A stretch of 64,000 bases of DNA, from contig CAVTYH010000004.1 of assembly GCA_963738835.1 (NCBI GenBank), positions 1 to 64,000 of the forward strand, read 5' to 3'. A model generated the notes under the pieces. That model was not told the origin of the DNA. It made no database searches and worked only from the letters and a program-made list of their open reading frames with translations. The DNA comes from CAVTYH01 sp963738835 (GTDB lineage Bacteria; Planctomycetota; Planctomycetia; Pirellulales; JADZDJ01). Position 1 is the stretch's first letter. Each line of letters starts with the position of its first letter. This document shows positions 1 through 8,874 of the stretch, in pieces. A program made the translations under genes and the position numbers.

Positions 1-17
1 CGAACGGTATCCGTCAC

Positions 18-248
18 TCACCTCCTGAAATTGCTTGTTGGGCAACATGCAGCGATCGGAACCCACGCTATTGGCCCAGATCCGCCGCCAAGGTCGGAAC
101 CCCATCCTCTGGGGTCGTTCCATGCGGGCAACGCGCCGAGGATTTCGATTAATATGACCGCGACGAAGATCACGGTAAGCACGAATAGTTCTCCTGCACA
201 AACGAGCCGTTCAAATGAATTACCAGAGCACCGAACAAAATGGCTCAC
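18..248 (-). CDS. possible small membrane protein, DUF3309-like (uncertain)
   Basis: A 76-codon reading frame holds one hydrophobic segment (FVLTVIFVAVILIEILGALP) followed by a W-x-x-x-R-G-W-G stretch. That order resembles the short DUF3309 membrane proteins found beside stress genes in many bacteria. The tail after the RGWG motif does not match the second hydrophobic half expected of that family, so the gene may be frameshifted, or this may be chance. The first 20 residues are not hydrophobic, so the true start is probably internal. Its placement beside a ferritin-like gene and other small stress genes is the main context in favour. Confidence 0.25.
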   Translation of the reverse strand: MSHFVRCSGNSFERLVCAGELFVLTVIFVAVILIEILGALPAWNDPRGWGSDLGGGSGPIAWVPIAACCPTSNFRR

Positions 249-518
249 AACGAATTTTGGCGAACAGGGCCACGTTTTTCCTTGGCATAATCACGGCGTC
301 GATTCGACGGTGTACGTAAGCGGCAGGACGATCAAGATTTCACGGGATGTTTGTGTTGGCCGGTGGCTCCATCATGCGACGAATCCAAAAGCCTACAAGA
401 ACACACCCAAGCCGACGCCGGATCGAGCGGATTTGGACGGACGATGTTGGATCAGGCGCTACGGTAACTCAGCCGGATGCAATTTGCCTCGCCCTTCGTC
501 GTAACGACTGCGCCATTT

Positions 519-633
519 TCAGGTATTTGCCGCAGCTTCTTGAGCGACGATCTTCGCAGTGCCACGCAGCTCGCGGAGATCCTTCGGTCAATTTCTCCGC
601 CTGTTTTCTCGGCCGATCACTCACGGTAGGCAT
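519..633 (-). CDS. short charged protein, frameshifted (uncertain)
   Basis: An ATG preceded by AAGGA five bases upstream opens a frame beginning MPTVSDRPRKQAEKLTE. After one frame change it continues DLRELRGTAKIVAQEAAANT and then stops, giving a polar protein of about 38 residues. The ribosome binding site and the smooth continuation across the shift are the only evidence. I recognise no family and cannot exclude chance. Confidence 0.25.
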
Positions 634-1007
634 GGGAATTCCTTTCGAAAGTATGTGAGTAATTCCGTCACGACCGAGAGCGAATGATTTCTTCCCCTAA
701 GGGGGCCGGCGGTGGATTTTCACCGGTCTGTTTGACTCCTTCCCCCTGGTGATGGTCGTCTTCCCACCGGGTGTTGTGATTTCCTTTTTTTCGTGGTCGA
801 TTTCTCGGCGAAGCCAATCAAGCTCATGAAAAAAGATTCAGCAGCACGGCGAGTAAAAAATGCGTTTCACGACACATCTCCTATCGAAAGGTTCGCTGCG
901 AACGGGCCTCAATGCGAAGCCAGCCGCAATTACGTTCTGAATCCACGTCGGGGATCGCCGCCACGATGGCTGTCGCGTCATTCCCGCGTTGATCCGGGAA
1001 TGCTCGT
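634..1007. other. gene-free stretch with inverted repeats
   Basis: No gene is supported here. Around 680-780 there are several short GC-rich inverted repeats (for example ccggcggtg with caccggt), followed by a T-run near 784-790. They could be a terminator or leader, but they do not match the RNA family described further on. The stretch 838-1007 stays open on the minus strand downstream of the ferritin-like gene but shows no recognisable protein. Confidence 0.3.
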
Positions 1008-1492
1008 CTAAGGCATTCTCAGGCTTCGTGACGTTGGGAACCTCTAATCCCAAAGCGTTCGCCAAGGCGATCTGATTATCCTGTTCCTGCACCAGGATGT
1101 CTCGGATGTGTTCGGCGACGGCGAATTCACCGAAAGCTTCGCACTGGCGGACGCGCTCGCGATAACGACGGATCGTCTCATTCTCGTTATCGAGGTCGAA
1201 GGCAGCATGTCTTCCGCCTTGGCCGAAGTTTTCACTGGCTCAGCCACGGCCAGCGGCATACCTCCCAGATAGTCGATCTGGCCGGCAATCACCAGCGCAT
1301 GGCCAGTTCTTCGGTGGCATGCTCTCCAGCTCCGCGGCAATGTTCATATGCTGAGACCCTTCAAAACCTGCGAATAGATGACATACGAAATGATGGCCTG
1401 GTACTCGCCCGCGAGGTCTTCGTTGAGCAAAGCCACCGATCTTCGCGAGTAACGGTCCGAGCATCGTTGGCTCCCGAATGTCGATTGACCAT
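1008..1492 (-). pseudogene. ferritin-like domain protein, several frameshifts
   Basis: Joining the frames gives a ferritin-like four-helix protein. The piece ALLNEDLAGEYQAIISYVIY is followed by HMNIAAELESHATEELAHA, AGQIDYLGGMPLAV and a long helix containing YRERVRQCEAFGEFAVAEH, then QEQDNQIALANALG. Glu/His pairs typical of di-iron ferritins (E-x-x-H in the second helix, E-x-x-x-x-H in the fourth) are present, so iron storage or oxidation in the cytoplasm is the likely role. The start at 1492 has GGAG six bases upstream. At least four single-base frame changes occur in under 500 bases, while each piece is well conserved. They may be sequencing indels rather than decay. The 3' end is inferred. 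Confidence 0.6.
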
Positions 1493-1557
1493 GGTGATCT
1501 CCTGTGTGCTGTGTGCCGTATCATTTCGAAGAACTTGAAATCGTTTCGCATGGCCAG

Positions 1558-1776
1558 TTACCTGGCTTCCGAGCAGGCCTCGGCGGTCGGCTCGATTGTT
1601 TTTTCCTTCACCATCTGGGTATCTGCTTCATTTGTCCGGGTCCACCGTCAGGTTGAAGTTGACCTTGTTGCTTTCCGAGCCCGGACTGGACCTCGACATG
1701 GAAAACCAGCCTCGATAGAACCGGAACGCGACCACGCACAAAAGCAGCAGCGCCAAGAACCATAGCTAATCTTCAT
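1558..1776 (-). pseudogene. small single-pass membrane protein, frameshifted
   Basis: An ATG with GGGAG four bases upstream starts MKISYG. After a frame change the sequence reads FLALLLLCVVAFRFYRGWF, a membrane helix, then a polar part with SNKVNFNLTVDPDK and, after two more shifts, QMVKEKTIEP. The pattern of one helix followed by a V-N-L-T-V-D-x-D-K-x-K tail is familiar from short planctomycete proteins of unknown role. Two of the shifts are explained by loss of one base from a short run (aaaatg read as aaatg, caggat read as cagat), which points to sequence error. Confidence 0.4.
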
Positions 1777-2258
1777 AACGCTCCCGTCTCGCCAAGTGTT
1801 TTGAACCTCTCAAAGACGCTGCGGGTGACTCGCGGCAACTATGCACGGCATCCGTGTCGCCCAATGAGAGCGCGGGTCACACCGTAACGCAGTCCACATT
1901 GTTCCCTGACCGTAATCGGCGCCGCGGATCACGCTGAATGTTTGACAGTTACTTCTTCCGTCTGCTTTTGGAATTGTCCGTCGCTGCACCCGGCGCATTG
2001 CCGGTGGATGCGCCCGGAAGAATCCTTGGGGGGCCAGCCTGGGGCTGCCCTTCCATCGGGCCCTGGGGGTTTCCCTTCGGTCGGCCTTCAGAATTGTCCT
2101 TCGCCCAACTCGGAGGTTGCCGGTCGAATCACCTGGAGGCTTTGCTTGGGGGCCGCCCTGAGGCTTACCCTGAACTGGCCATCCGTTATGGCAACTTATT
2201 AACCGTCTATAGCTGGGAATGATCGGCCGATCGAGACACTCTTAGGTTGGGCTCAACC
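1777..2258. other. no supportable gene; Pro/Gly/Gln-rich coding-like stretch on the minus strand
   Basis: The minus strand of about 1949-2200 reads as low-complexity peptide rich in G, P, Q, K and N (for example KGNPQGPMEGQPQAGP), but only by changing frame. It ends at a TAA at 1949-1951. It could be the remains of a disordered exported protein. No start or domain can be supported. Confidence 0.25.
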
Positions 2259-3624
2259 TTAGGGTCTGGCGGGGGTGCTACATGTGCCTTCGGCGGAAAG
2301 TAGGCTCTCCAGCTGATCGCGCGACTTCCCACGATCGGCGACGTGGAAAGTTTCACCCTTGCCGGCTCGGGTTTTTTGGAAGTCGAGTCGGCCATATTCG
2401 CCTGCGCATTCGGTCTCCAACTTCTGTCGCTCCTCACGGAATTTGTGGACATCTTGAGCTTGTTGACCTAATTGCTGTGCCGGCCTGATTGATTGGCTGA
2501 AAAGGTACGGGCTATCCTTACTATTCGTCACTTGGTTCAGCGGTACGGCAATCACGAAGTTTTCTGTGTGATTCTCCTCGCTCCCCAAGAGCGCTTGCTG
2601 GGCGGCCCAGGTGCGCGGCGGTCTCAAATTTTTGGTGATCGACGCGATTTTGGAAATCCGCCTGAAACCGTGTGCGCCCAGCGGGGTCCTGCCGATGCTG
2701 CGGAGCTGCTGAGCGTAAATCGGATCGTAGCCAAAGCGGCTGGAGTTGTATGAAAACCATGGATAAAACCCCGCGGTGGAATAAGTGGAATCGTAGTAAT
2801 CGCCGAAGTAATAGTGTTGGTAGTTGGGACGTAGAAAGAGCTGACTTGCGAACACCGCAGGGTTGATCACCACCGCGGGCGAATAGGAGAAGCCTTGCTG
2901 TGCGTACACGTTTGCATCGAAAAAAACCGGCGCAAACAGCACACCGCGGCGGCTGACCGAATAATCCCAATATCCGTCGACGTATACATAGCCGCGCGGC
3001 GTCGATACGTAATGCGCGGGCACCCAATCCCAATCCGCCTGCACGTCCGCCCAGTAACCGGGACTCCAAAGGTAACGGCCCTGCTGCCAAACCCAACAGC
3101 CGGGCATCCAAGTTTGGTCTCGTGACAACGCGGCAGTGTTGGGACCGGCCTCGGCGGTTGCCGGCGGCTCTGGAAGATATTCAACTTCGCTCGCCTTGGC
3201 GTCGGCCCAGTACCCGGAAGTCCACTGAAACCCTTTCTCCGATTGGCCCCAATATCCGGGAACCCATTGGCGATCAGGCGGCAAAGCCCGCCAAACGCCA
3301 CTGACCCACAGAAAATCGTTTCGCTCATCATCCCAGGCCCAGTAGCCGGGGATCCACGCGACGTGTCGCGCCTTCCGGTTTTTGATCGGGCGGCAATTCC
3401 TCGATCGCCGCCGGCGGCGATTTCGGCGCCACGATGCCAGGCTCGGGATCGAACGTGACAGTTTCAGCAAATGCTTCGTGCACCGGTCCGCGGGTGAGCA
3501 CTTCGACGCCTTGCTGGCCATCGGCGGGGCTTGCCGCGGCAATCGCATTGTTCAAGGCGAAACCTGCGGCAAGAGTCAGCAGCGCGCTAACTGCGCAGTA
3601 TCGGCGAATACGGGATACGGTCAT
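2259..3624 (-). CDS. YXWGXW-repeat exported protein, frameshifted
   Basis: The N-terminus (from 3624, AAAGGA seven bases upstream) has a signal peptide with the hydrophobic core AVSALLTLAAGFALNNAIAAA. After a frame change near 3365 the main body carries repeated aromatic motifs of the YXWGXW type: WIPGYWAWDD, WVPGYWGQ, WTSGYWAD, WMPGCWVW, WSPGYWAD and YVDGYWDY. A Tyr/Phe-rich region follows, then a Gln/Glu-rich helical tail. Between about 2625 and 2700 the family-like reading DFQNRVDHQ, then NLRPPRTWAAQ, needs two more, compensating frame changes, one of them in a run of five A. Proteins of this type are periplasmic or surface proteins of unknown function in planctomycetes. It ends a minus-strand series with DUF1328, csrA and an MpsC-like gene. 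Confidence 0.75.
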
Positions 3625-3692
3625 GATTTTGTCCTTTGGGAACGTTGAGTCCTACTGTGCATTTGCGAGGGAAGCGTTTGACGACAGGCCAC

Positions 3693-3866
3693 TCAGGTCA
3701 GCGTATTTTTTCTGAACGCGCCTCCCAGGAACGTCAGCACCGCCAGAACGATAAACACGAAGAACACAATCTTCGCGACTTCCCCAAAGGCGCTGGCAAT
3801 GATGCCAAAACCGAAGAGCGAAGCAATCAGAGCAACGACCAGTAAAACGATCGCAAGGCGTAACAT
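3693..3866 (-). CDS. DUF1328 family small membrane protein
   Basis: The 57-residue product starts MLRLAIVLLVVALIASLFGF and continues GIIASAFGEVAKIVFFVFIV before a short basic end. It has two hydrophobic segments separated by the small-residue loop with A-x-x-x-A-K-I-x-F-F that marks the DUF1328 (YtjA-like) family. GAAGGAG lies a few bases upstream of the ATG. The family consists of tiny inner-membrane proteins often found with CsbD and other stress genes; the function is unknown. It lies between csrA and the YXWGXW gene on the same strand. The gene is intact. Confidence 0.85.
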   Translation of the reverse strand: MLRLAIVLLVVALIASLFGFGIIASAFGEVAKIVFFVFIVLAVLTFLGGAFRKNTLT

Positions 3867-3955
3867 GGCTCAGTCTCCTTCAAAAATGTCTGAGGCCCGT
3901 TGGCCAGTGACGACATTCCTCCGTGAACTGAACAGGTTTTTATCAGTCTTGACTT

Positions 3956-4159
3956 TCACGAACTAATTTCCGGCGGCCCATTCGATTGGATTCGTTCCCA
4001 CACTTCCATTCGATGCACAGGAACGGCGGCATCGACATCGAAGCCCAATCGCACTTTGCCGCCCTGAATCTCCAGCACCGTGACTTTAAGCAGGCGCTCA
4101 AATCCGCTGGACCCACCCACGATCACCGATTGTTGACTCTTCCGTGACAGGATTAGCAT
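3956..4159 (-). CDS. csrA: carbon storage regulator CsrA
   Basis: The 67-residue protein opens MLILSRKSQQSVIVGG and contains the core V-T-V-L-E-I-x-G-G-K-V-R-L-G-F-D of CsrA, an RNA-binding dimer that recognises GGA in loops of leaders and sRNAs. It has an insertion (SSGFERLL) after the first strand compared with enteric CsrA. The residues V-H-R-M-E-V-W-E-R-I in the last strand and helix match the family. GGAGG lies eight bases upstream of the ATG. Its start is 17 bases after the end of a DUF2294 gene, so the two are probably cotranscribed. A second, more typical csrA lies at 34989. Confidence 0.92.
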   Translation of the reverse strand: MLILSRKSQQSVIVGGSSGFERLLKVTVLEIQGGKVRLGFDVDAAVPVHRMEVWERIQSNGPPEISS

Positions 4160-4176
4160 GGGTTAAACCTCCATCT

Positions 4177-4600
4177 TTACGGCTTCACCTTTGCTATTGC
4201 CGCTCCAGTTGTCTGCAGGAACGCTCTGGGCGAGCTGGAACACCTGCACCATGGTGCCGGTCGTGAATACCTGCACCACAGCACCAGTCTGCGGCTCGAT
4301 TTCAGCCACGACTTCTCGCACATCGACTCCAGTGATTCGTTTGATTTCCTGCGCAGCGGTTCACATGAGTTATTGAACAGCTGGCGATGAAACTTCTGCA
4401 CCTGGGCAGCTGCCTTCCGCTCTTGGCCAGGGATTTCTCCGCCGGCGACAGCGCTCCGTGAAGCGTCACCACCAGCGTGTCTGCACCGAGAACCACCGTT
4501 GCCGATGTGGGAGCGTGACCCGTGCGTTTCTCGTGGAAGGCAATGGCGGCTTGGGCAATCTCCGCGCCACGTCCGAATTAGCTTTGTTGGATTTGTCCAT
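4177..4600 (-). pseudogene. DUF2294/MpsC-like protein, frameshifted
   Basis: ATG at 4600 follows GGAGG at good spacing. Joined frames read MDKSNKANSDVA, AEIAQAAIAFHEKRTGHAP, VVLGADTLVVTLHGALSPAE, FHRQLFNNSCEPLR, ITGVDVREVVAEIEPQTGAV and VFTTGTMVQVFQLAQSVP. This is a full-length DUF2294 (PF10057) protein, a family now linked to MpsC, a soluble component of Na+-driven bicarbonate or membrane-potential systems. The physiological role here is unknown. At least four single-base frame changes break it. The residues on each side are well conserved, so indel error is as likely as decay. It is the first gene after RNA copy A and is followed by csrA. Confidence 0.7.
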
Positions 4601-4644
4601 TGAATTCCTCCCCAGCGGTTGCCACCGTCGCGTCACCAAAAGCC

Positions 4645-4750
4645 AAAAAAAACCGACGTGGCCGACCACCCGAAGGTGATCGGCCAAGTCGGTTTACTCG
4701 TTAACGAGCCACCCGGAGCCGCCGGGTTGCTCTTTATCTAGTCATCCGAA
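4645..4750 (-). ncRNA. structured leader/sRNA element, copy A
   Basis: This copy has an invariant 5' segment (tcggatgactag), then hairpin 1: GAGC, AA, CCCGG, loop, CCGGG, TG, GCTC. Next comes CTCGTTAACGAGTAAACC, then a long hairpin ACCGAC-t-TGGCCGATCACC with a TTCG tetraloop and the matching arm, ending in eight T. Stem bases differ from the other copies but stay paired: CCCGG/CCGGG here against CCCGC/GCGGG elsewhere, and a perfect GATCACC/GGTGGTC inner stem. The T-run ends 45 bases before the start of a DUF2294-csrA gene pair. The family is not one I recognise. Confidence 0.7.
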
Positions 4751-5138
4751 CCACACGCACTCTGCTGCGTGGGGCCGCATCCAACTGTTCATTTGGACAC
4801 TTACCCAACACACTCATCATACGCTGCGGCCAGGGGAATGCAAGGCGTATTGTTCCTTTACAACTAATATATCTGCTCAATCCTCATGCAGCAGGCACTT
4901 CGCTCAGGTTCTGTCGCCAAAAATAGGTTTTCGGCCGTTTGTAGCAGTTCTCCTTGCACAGCGCCCGAACAGCCCATGTTCCGCAGCCAGCGGGAGATAC
5001 AATTCATATTCTGTTGAGGCTCGCGGCAATCGCAAGCAAACGGCGCGAGCGCAGTTCCCGTTTTTGTCGTAGCAATTCTGTCGACGATGCTCCCTCGCCA
5101 ATTCTTGACGCTGAGGCGCTGAACTCGGCATAGGAATT
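4751..5138. other. gene-free stretch upstream of RNA copy A
   Basis: No gene is supported. The part next to 4751 is the expected promoter region of RNA copy A. It contains an inverted repeat, cacacgcactctgctgcgtgg, at about 4751-4771. The right half lies between this and the stop of the second DUF2294 gene and shows no conserved peptide in any frame. Confidence 0.4.
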
Positions 5139-5516
5139 TCAGTGTCCACGACCGCGGAAGAGAGGCGCATTGGCGAGGATAAAGACAACTATTTCTTCGC
5201 CAGTCACCGTGCTGATGTCGTGATGCAGGCTTATTGCCTTGGCGCCGGTGGCCTCGGCGACCATCGCCTCCAAGACCGGGCGGGCCGTTTCAATCAGTTG
5301 GGTCCGCACTTCTTTGAGCAGATCTCGCCCTTTCTCCGGTGGCAGAGTCTTCACCAGTTGCTGCTCGGCAGCCGTCAGAACACCGCGAAGCCGAACGACC
5401 AACAGATCGCCCAACAAGTGCGCATGAATCGAGCTGGGCCCCCGGCCCATGTATTGCTGCTCAAACTGCGTGATGCCGGCACAAATGGCGGCTTCGATTT
5501 CACCTTGCGATTTCAT
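5139..5516 (-). CDS. DUF2294/MpsC-like protein
   Basis: This intact 125-residue DUF2294 (PF10057) protein has EAAICAGITQFEQQYMGRGP near the N-terminus, a V-R-L-x-G-V-L-T-A-A-E strand-helix unit, an E-K-G-R-D-L-L-K-E-V-R segment, and SLHHDISTVTGEE near the end. The family is linked to MpsC of Na+-dependent bicarbonate or membrane-potential generation. No membrane partner gene is visible here, so the role is open. GAGG lies five bases before the ATG. The protein is closely related to the one at 14530 and more distantly to the one at 4177, so three paralogues occur within 10.5 kb. It is transcribed divergently from RNA copy B and the radical SAM gene. Confidence 0.85.
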   Translation of the reverse strand: MKSQGEIEAAICAGITQFEQQYMGRGPSSIHAHLLGDLLVVRLRGVLTAAEQQLVKTLPPEKGRDLLKEVRTQLIETARPVLEAMVAEATGAKAISLHHDISTVTGEEIVVFILANAPLFRGRGH

Positions 5517-5603
5517 GGCATCCTCAGCGTAGCACCAATCTAACAGAAATTACATCGCGTTTGCGAGACGATCCGGGCTCGCACCGCCGCAGCCGCCTGC
5601 GGC

Positions 5604-5632
5604 TTGAGTTGTCGTCTGGCAGGGCATATAAT
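5604..5632 (+). promoter_or_regulatory. sigma70-type promoter of RNA copy B
   Basis: TTGAGT at 5604-5609 and TATAAT at 5627-5632 are separated by exactly 17 bases. The predicted start, about 5639, lies roughly eight bases before the conserved tcggatgactag of RNA copy B. The same promoter with the same spacing occurs before copy D (9692-9720). Confidence 0.65.
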
Positions 5633-5646
5633 CAGGGTGAAATTGT

Positions 5647-5749
5647 CGGATGACTAGCTGAAGAGCAATCCGCGACGGCGGGAGGCTCGTTAAAAAGTAA
5701 ACCGACGTGGTCGATCACCGCAGGGTGCTCAGCCATGTCGGTTTTTTTA
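5647..5749 (+). ncRNA. structured leader/sRNA element, copy B
   Basis: This 103-nt copy has tcggatgactag, then hairpin GAGC-AA-TCCGC-loop-GCGGG-AG-GCTC with a U-G closing pair replacing C-G. Next comes CTCGTTAAAAAGTAAACC and a terminator-type hairpin ACCGACGTGG...CCATGTCGGT followed by seven T. A consensus promoter precedes it. The next gene, a radical SAM protein, begins 124 bases after the T-run. Confidence 0.7.
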
Positions 5750-5873
5750 TGAATCATAGCATTTATGAGCAATTGGATGAACAAATGGCCATGTGGGAGT
5801 CAGAAGACAAGCATCCTGCATTTCATGCTTGCTAGATTGCTAGAATCATCGGGCACCTGACCGCGGAGGTTGC

Positions 5874-7434
5874 ATGGCTCAGCCCTTGCGAGTCATCATC
5901 CTGAAGCCCAGCAAGTACACGCCTGGCGGTTACGTCGAGCGCTTTCGCTGGGGTTTCATGCCCAATAGCACCGTGCCGTATCTGGGGAGCATGACGCCGC
6001 CGGTTGTGGGCGACACGTTCACCGAAGTTCACACGGTGGACGAGTACGTTCACACGGACCTGCGTTATCTCTCCCTGCTTAAACGATGCCGGGGCGGCCG
6101 GACGCTGCTGGCCCTGGTGGGTGTGCAGAGTCATCAGTTCCATCGTGCGCTGGACCTGGCGGCGTATGCGCGACGGAACGGCTGCCTGGTTGTGATCGGA
6201 GGTCCACACGCGATGACCTGCGACACGTCGATGCTGCAGGATTTCGGAGTAAGCTTTGCACTGGCCGAAGCGGAACTCGTCTGGCTGGAAATCCTGCACG
6301 ACGCAGCTAAGGGAGAATTGCGAGCCGTCTATGGTCGGCATCAGCGCTGGCAACAAGAGTTGGAAGCGCCGGTCATCACGCCACCAGGCGCAAGGACCTG
6401 AGCAGGTACGTTATTCCGATGCTAGGCTTTACCCGGCTCGCGGTTGTCCGTTCCTGTGTAACTTCTGTTCGGTAATCAAAATTGCCGGGCGGCGGATTCG
6501 CAGCCAGAGCATCACCAGTACGCTGGCTAGCCTACGCGCCGCTAAAGCCGCCGGCGTGCGGACAATCATGTTCACATCCGACAATTTCAATAAGTATCCG
6601 GACGCCGAGGAACTTCTGACGGCAATGGTCGAAGAGCGGCTGGGGCTGGAATTCTTCGTCCAATGCGATACGCAGATCGCCCGGCAGGCACAACTGGTGG
6701 CCCTCTTAGCCAAGGCTGGATGCTACCAAATGTTCGTGGGTGTTGAATCGTTCAACCGCCAGACACTGCTGGCAGCCCAAAAAGGCCAGAACCGGCCCGA
6801 GATGTATCGCGAAATTGTCCGCCTATGCCGAGAGCATGGCATCAGCTCGCACTTTTCCAACATCATCGGCTTCCCCCAAGATACTCAGCAGGAGATTGAT
6901 GAGCACTTGGCGACACTACGTGAGATGGGCCCAACGTGGGCTTCCTTCTATATTCTGTGTCCGATTCCTGGAACCGAGCAATACGACCACTTCCTGGCGA
7001 AGGGCTTGATTACCGAAAAGAACCTCGACCGATTCGACACGACGTGCCTGACCTGGCGCCACCCCTGCTTCTCGCCCCAGCGGTTGTCACAATTGCTGTT
7101 CGACTGCTACCGCAAGTTCTTCTCAATGCGACATGCATTACATAACGTTAAGGACGAGGTGACGTTCGGCATTCGTGGGTTGCTGGCGCGATCCATGGGC
7201 AGTACGGCCATGTCGCTGTTCACTCGTTTTTGCGCGTGGAGGCGGACGCATCCTATGTCGGGCGGAATCACGCGCATTCGGCGCGATGGCGTCGCCGATT
7301 TTTCAGCCTGGCGAAAACAAACATTTGGCTTCGAGCTGGCCCCGCTGCCGCGGAGCTTGCAGTTGCCTGGCGCGGAAGGCGTACTCACAAACAAACGCAC
7401 CGATACAGTTGACTCATCATGGTCAGCAAGCTAA
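5874..7434 (+). CDS. B12-binding-like radical SAM protein, frameshifted
   Basis: The N-terminal part (5874 to about 6390) begins MAQPLRVIILKPSKYTPGGY and looks like the cobalamin-binding-type domain of B12-dependent radical SAM enzymes, with VVIGGPHAMTC near its end. After two frame changes at about 6393 and 6421 the sequence LYPARGCPFLCNFCSVIK gives the C-x3-C-x2-C motif (codons from 6445) that binds the 4Fe-4S cluster. MFVGVESFNRQTL, FSNIIGFPQDT and LCPIPGTEQYDHF follow, all typical of the radical SAM barrel. The substrate is unknown; lipid or cofactor modification is common in this group. The two shifts compensate partly, which suggests indel errors. RNA copy B lies 124 bases upstream. Confidence 0.8.
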
Positions 7435-7767
7435 CGAAGCCACTCGTAATTATTGGCCTTGTGCAATAAGTTCGTTCTATCGATAAAGTGAATCGCATAA
7501 TTGCCAACTCGGCAAAAAAGAAAGCTGGCACACGTGGGCAATGCCCGCCCCCCTAAAACCTGCCATCACGTCCGGATCGCAGCGGACGACCGGTCCAATT
7601 TCGACAAGAATTCACTGTAATCGTCTCTGCCCGCGACGTCGGCGACGTGGAGGGGCACCTGAAACCGTAAGCTATCTCCGGATCATTGCCGCGCGTTGAT
7701 TTATTGAAATCCCCCCACAAGCTTGTAGCATTACGCTTCTGAAATGCAGTATGCTAACGGGCAGATT
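7435..7767. other. gene-free stretch before RNA copy C
   Basis: No gene is supported. A weak -10-like TATGCT at 7750-7755 precedes RNA copy C. No -35 at good spacing is convincing. Confidence 0.4.
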
Positions 7768-7870
7768 TCGGATGACTAGCTGAGGAGCAGCCCGCCACGG
7801 CGGGAGGCTCGTTAACGAGTAAACCGACGCGGTTGATCACTTACGGGTGATCGGCCACGTCGGTTTTTTT
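7768..7870 (+). ncRNA. structured leader/sRNA element, copy C
   Basis: tcggatgactagctgaggagc is followed by CCCGC-CACG-GCGGG within a GAGC/GCTC helix, then CTCGTTAACGAG, which can itself form a hairpin competing with the GCTC arm. The terminator-type hairpin is ACCGACG, then GGTTGATCAC, a loop, and GTGATCGGCC, CGTCGGT, ending in seven T. The inner GATCAC/GTGATC stem is perfect here while other copies differ. The gap from the T-run to the next start codon is only 34 bases, the tightest of the five, which favours a cis-acting leader or attenuator. Confidence 0.7.
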
Positions 7871-7904
7871 ATTGGCTGTACCCGTATTGTGGAGGACTGA
7901 CACA

Positions 7905-8120
7905 ATGTTTAGCCAAATTGCGGAGGAAGTCGCCATTCTCCCGGCCCGTGGATCGTTGTCGAGACAAGTCCTGGAAATCGCTAAGGTGGCGCACAGAGGC
8001 GAAGTGTTCATTCAATTGGCCGATGGTCGGATGTACCCCACCCTCGGCGGTGCAGGCTTGAACACGAACACCTGCATCGTCCCTGCTGATAACGAGCGAA
8101 CCACGAGGTCGCGATGTTAA
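7905..8120 (+). CDS. small protein upstream of a double-receiver gene
   Basis: The 71-residue protein starts MFSQIAEEVAILPARGSLSR at an ATG with GGAGG nine bases upstream. It contains a short beta-rich core (GEVFIQLADGRMYPTLGGAG). I recognise no family. It directly follows RNA copy C, and its stop codon overlaps the start of the response regulator gene by seven bases, so translation is probably coupled. The C-terminus is polar and unremarkable. Confidence 0.6.
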   Translation: MFSQIAEEVAILPARGSLSRQVLEIAKVAHRGEVFIQLADGRMYPTLGGAGLNTNTCIVPADNERTTRSRC

Positions 8121-8857
8121 AACAAACGACTCGACTGCTGATTGTCGATGACGAACAAGACACTTGTTCCAATTTGTCCGACATCTTCACCGATCTGGGT
8201 TTTCAGGTCGACGTTGCTTACCACGGCTCCGCGGCACTGGCGCTTGTCGAGTGCAATACCTACGATATCGCGCGATTGGACCTGAGGATGCCCGGCATGG
8301 ACGGACTGGAACTTTATCGACACATTCACCGAATCTCGGCGGGAACCGTGGCGATCATGGTCACGGCCTACGCCAGCAGCGCTACGGCAGCTTCCGTGAT
8401 GGACGCCGGCGCCTGGCGGATTATGTGCAAGCCGGTTAATTTTCCGAAATTGCTGCAATTCGTCGATGAGGCCACGAAGCAGCCTTTGGTGCTGGTGGTG
8501 GACGACGATCACGATTTGTGCGAATCGCTGTGGGAATTGTTCCGCGATTACAGCTACCGCGTATGTTTAGCGCACTACGTGCGCGCGGCGGTCGATAAGC
8601 TGCACGAACGGGAGTATCACGTTGTGGTGGTCGACATGAAACTTCCGACGGGCACTGGGACCGAGGTGCTGGCCTATCTGCCACAGACCAATCCGCAGGC
8701 ACGCAGCATCGTGATAACCGGACATCGCAGCGAAATGGAACCGTTCGTGCAGAGGGCGTTGGCCGGGGGAGCAAACGCTGTTTGCTACAAGCCCTTTGAT
8801 GTGAAATTGTTGGTGGAAACGGTCTCCAGACTCTGCGGCGAAAGCGTTAGCAGTTGA
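8114..8857 (+). CDS. response regulator with two receiver domains
   Basis: The 247 residues form two tandem REC domains and nothing else. Domain 1 has acidic residues D12-D13, phospho-acceptor D56 (in LDLRMPGMDG) and K106. Domain 2 has D130-D132, D174 (in VVDMKLPTGTG) and K226. No DNA-binding or enzymatic output domain follows, so it may act as a phosphate relay or sink or by protein contact; no histidine kinase is nearby. The start overlaps the preceding small gene, and a BON-domain gene follows on its heels, forming a three-gene unit downstream of RNA copy C. Confidence 0.9.
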   Translation: MLKQTTRLLIVDDEQDTCSNLSDIFTDLGFQVDVAYHGSAALALVECNTYDIARLDLRMPGMDGLELYRHIHRISAGTVAIMVTAYASSATAASVMDAGAWRIMCKPVNFPKLLQFVDEATKQPLVLVVDDDHDLCESLWELFRDYSYRVCLAHYVRAAVDKLHEREYHVVVVDMKLPTGTGTEVLAYLPQTNPQARSIVITGHRSEMEPFVQRALAGGANAVCYKPFDVKLLVETVSRLCGESVSS

Positions 8858-8874
8858 ATCGAGGAGCGATTGGT

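Noticed and set aside
31..658. Plus-strand ORFs of 157 and 103 codons
   Set aside because: No RBS or motif, and they lie opposite more plausible minus-strand small genes.
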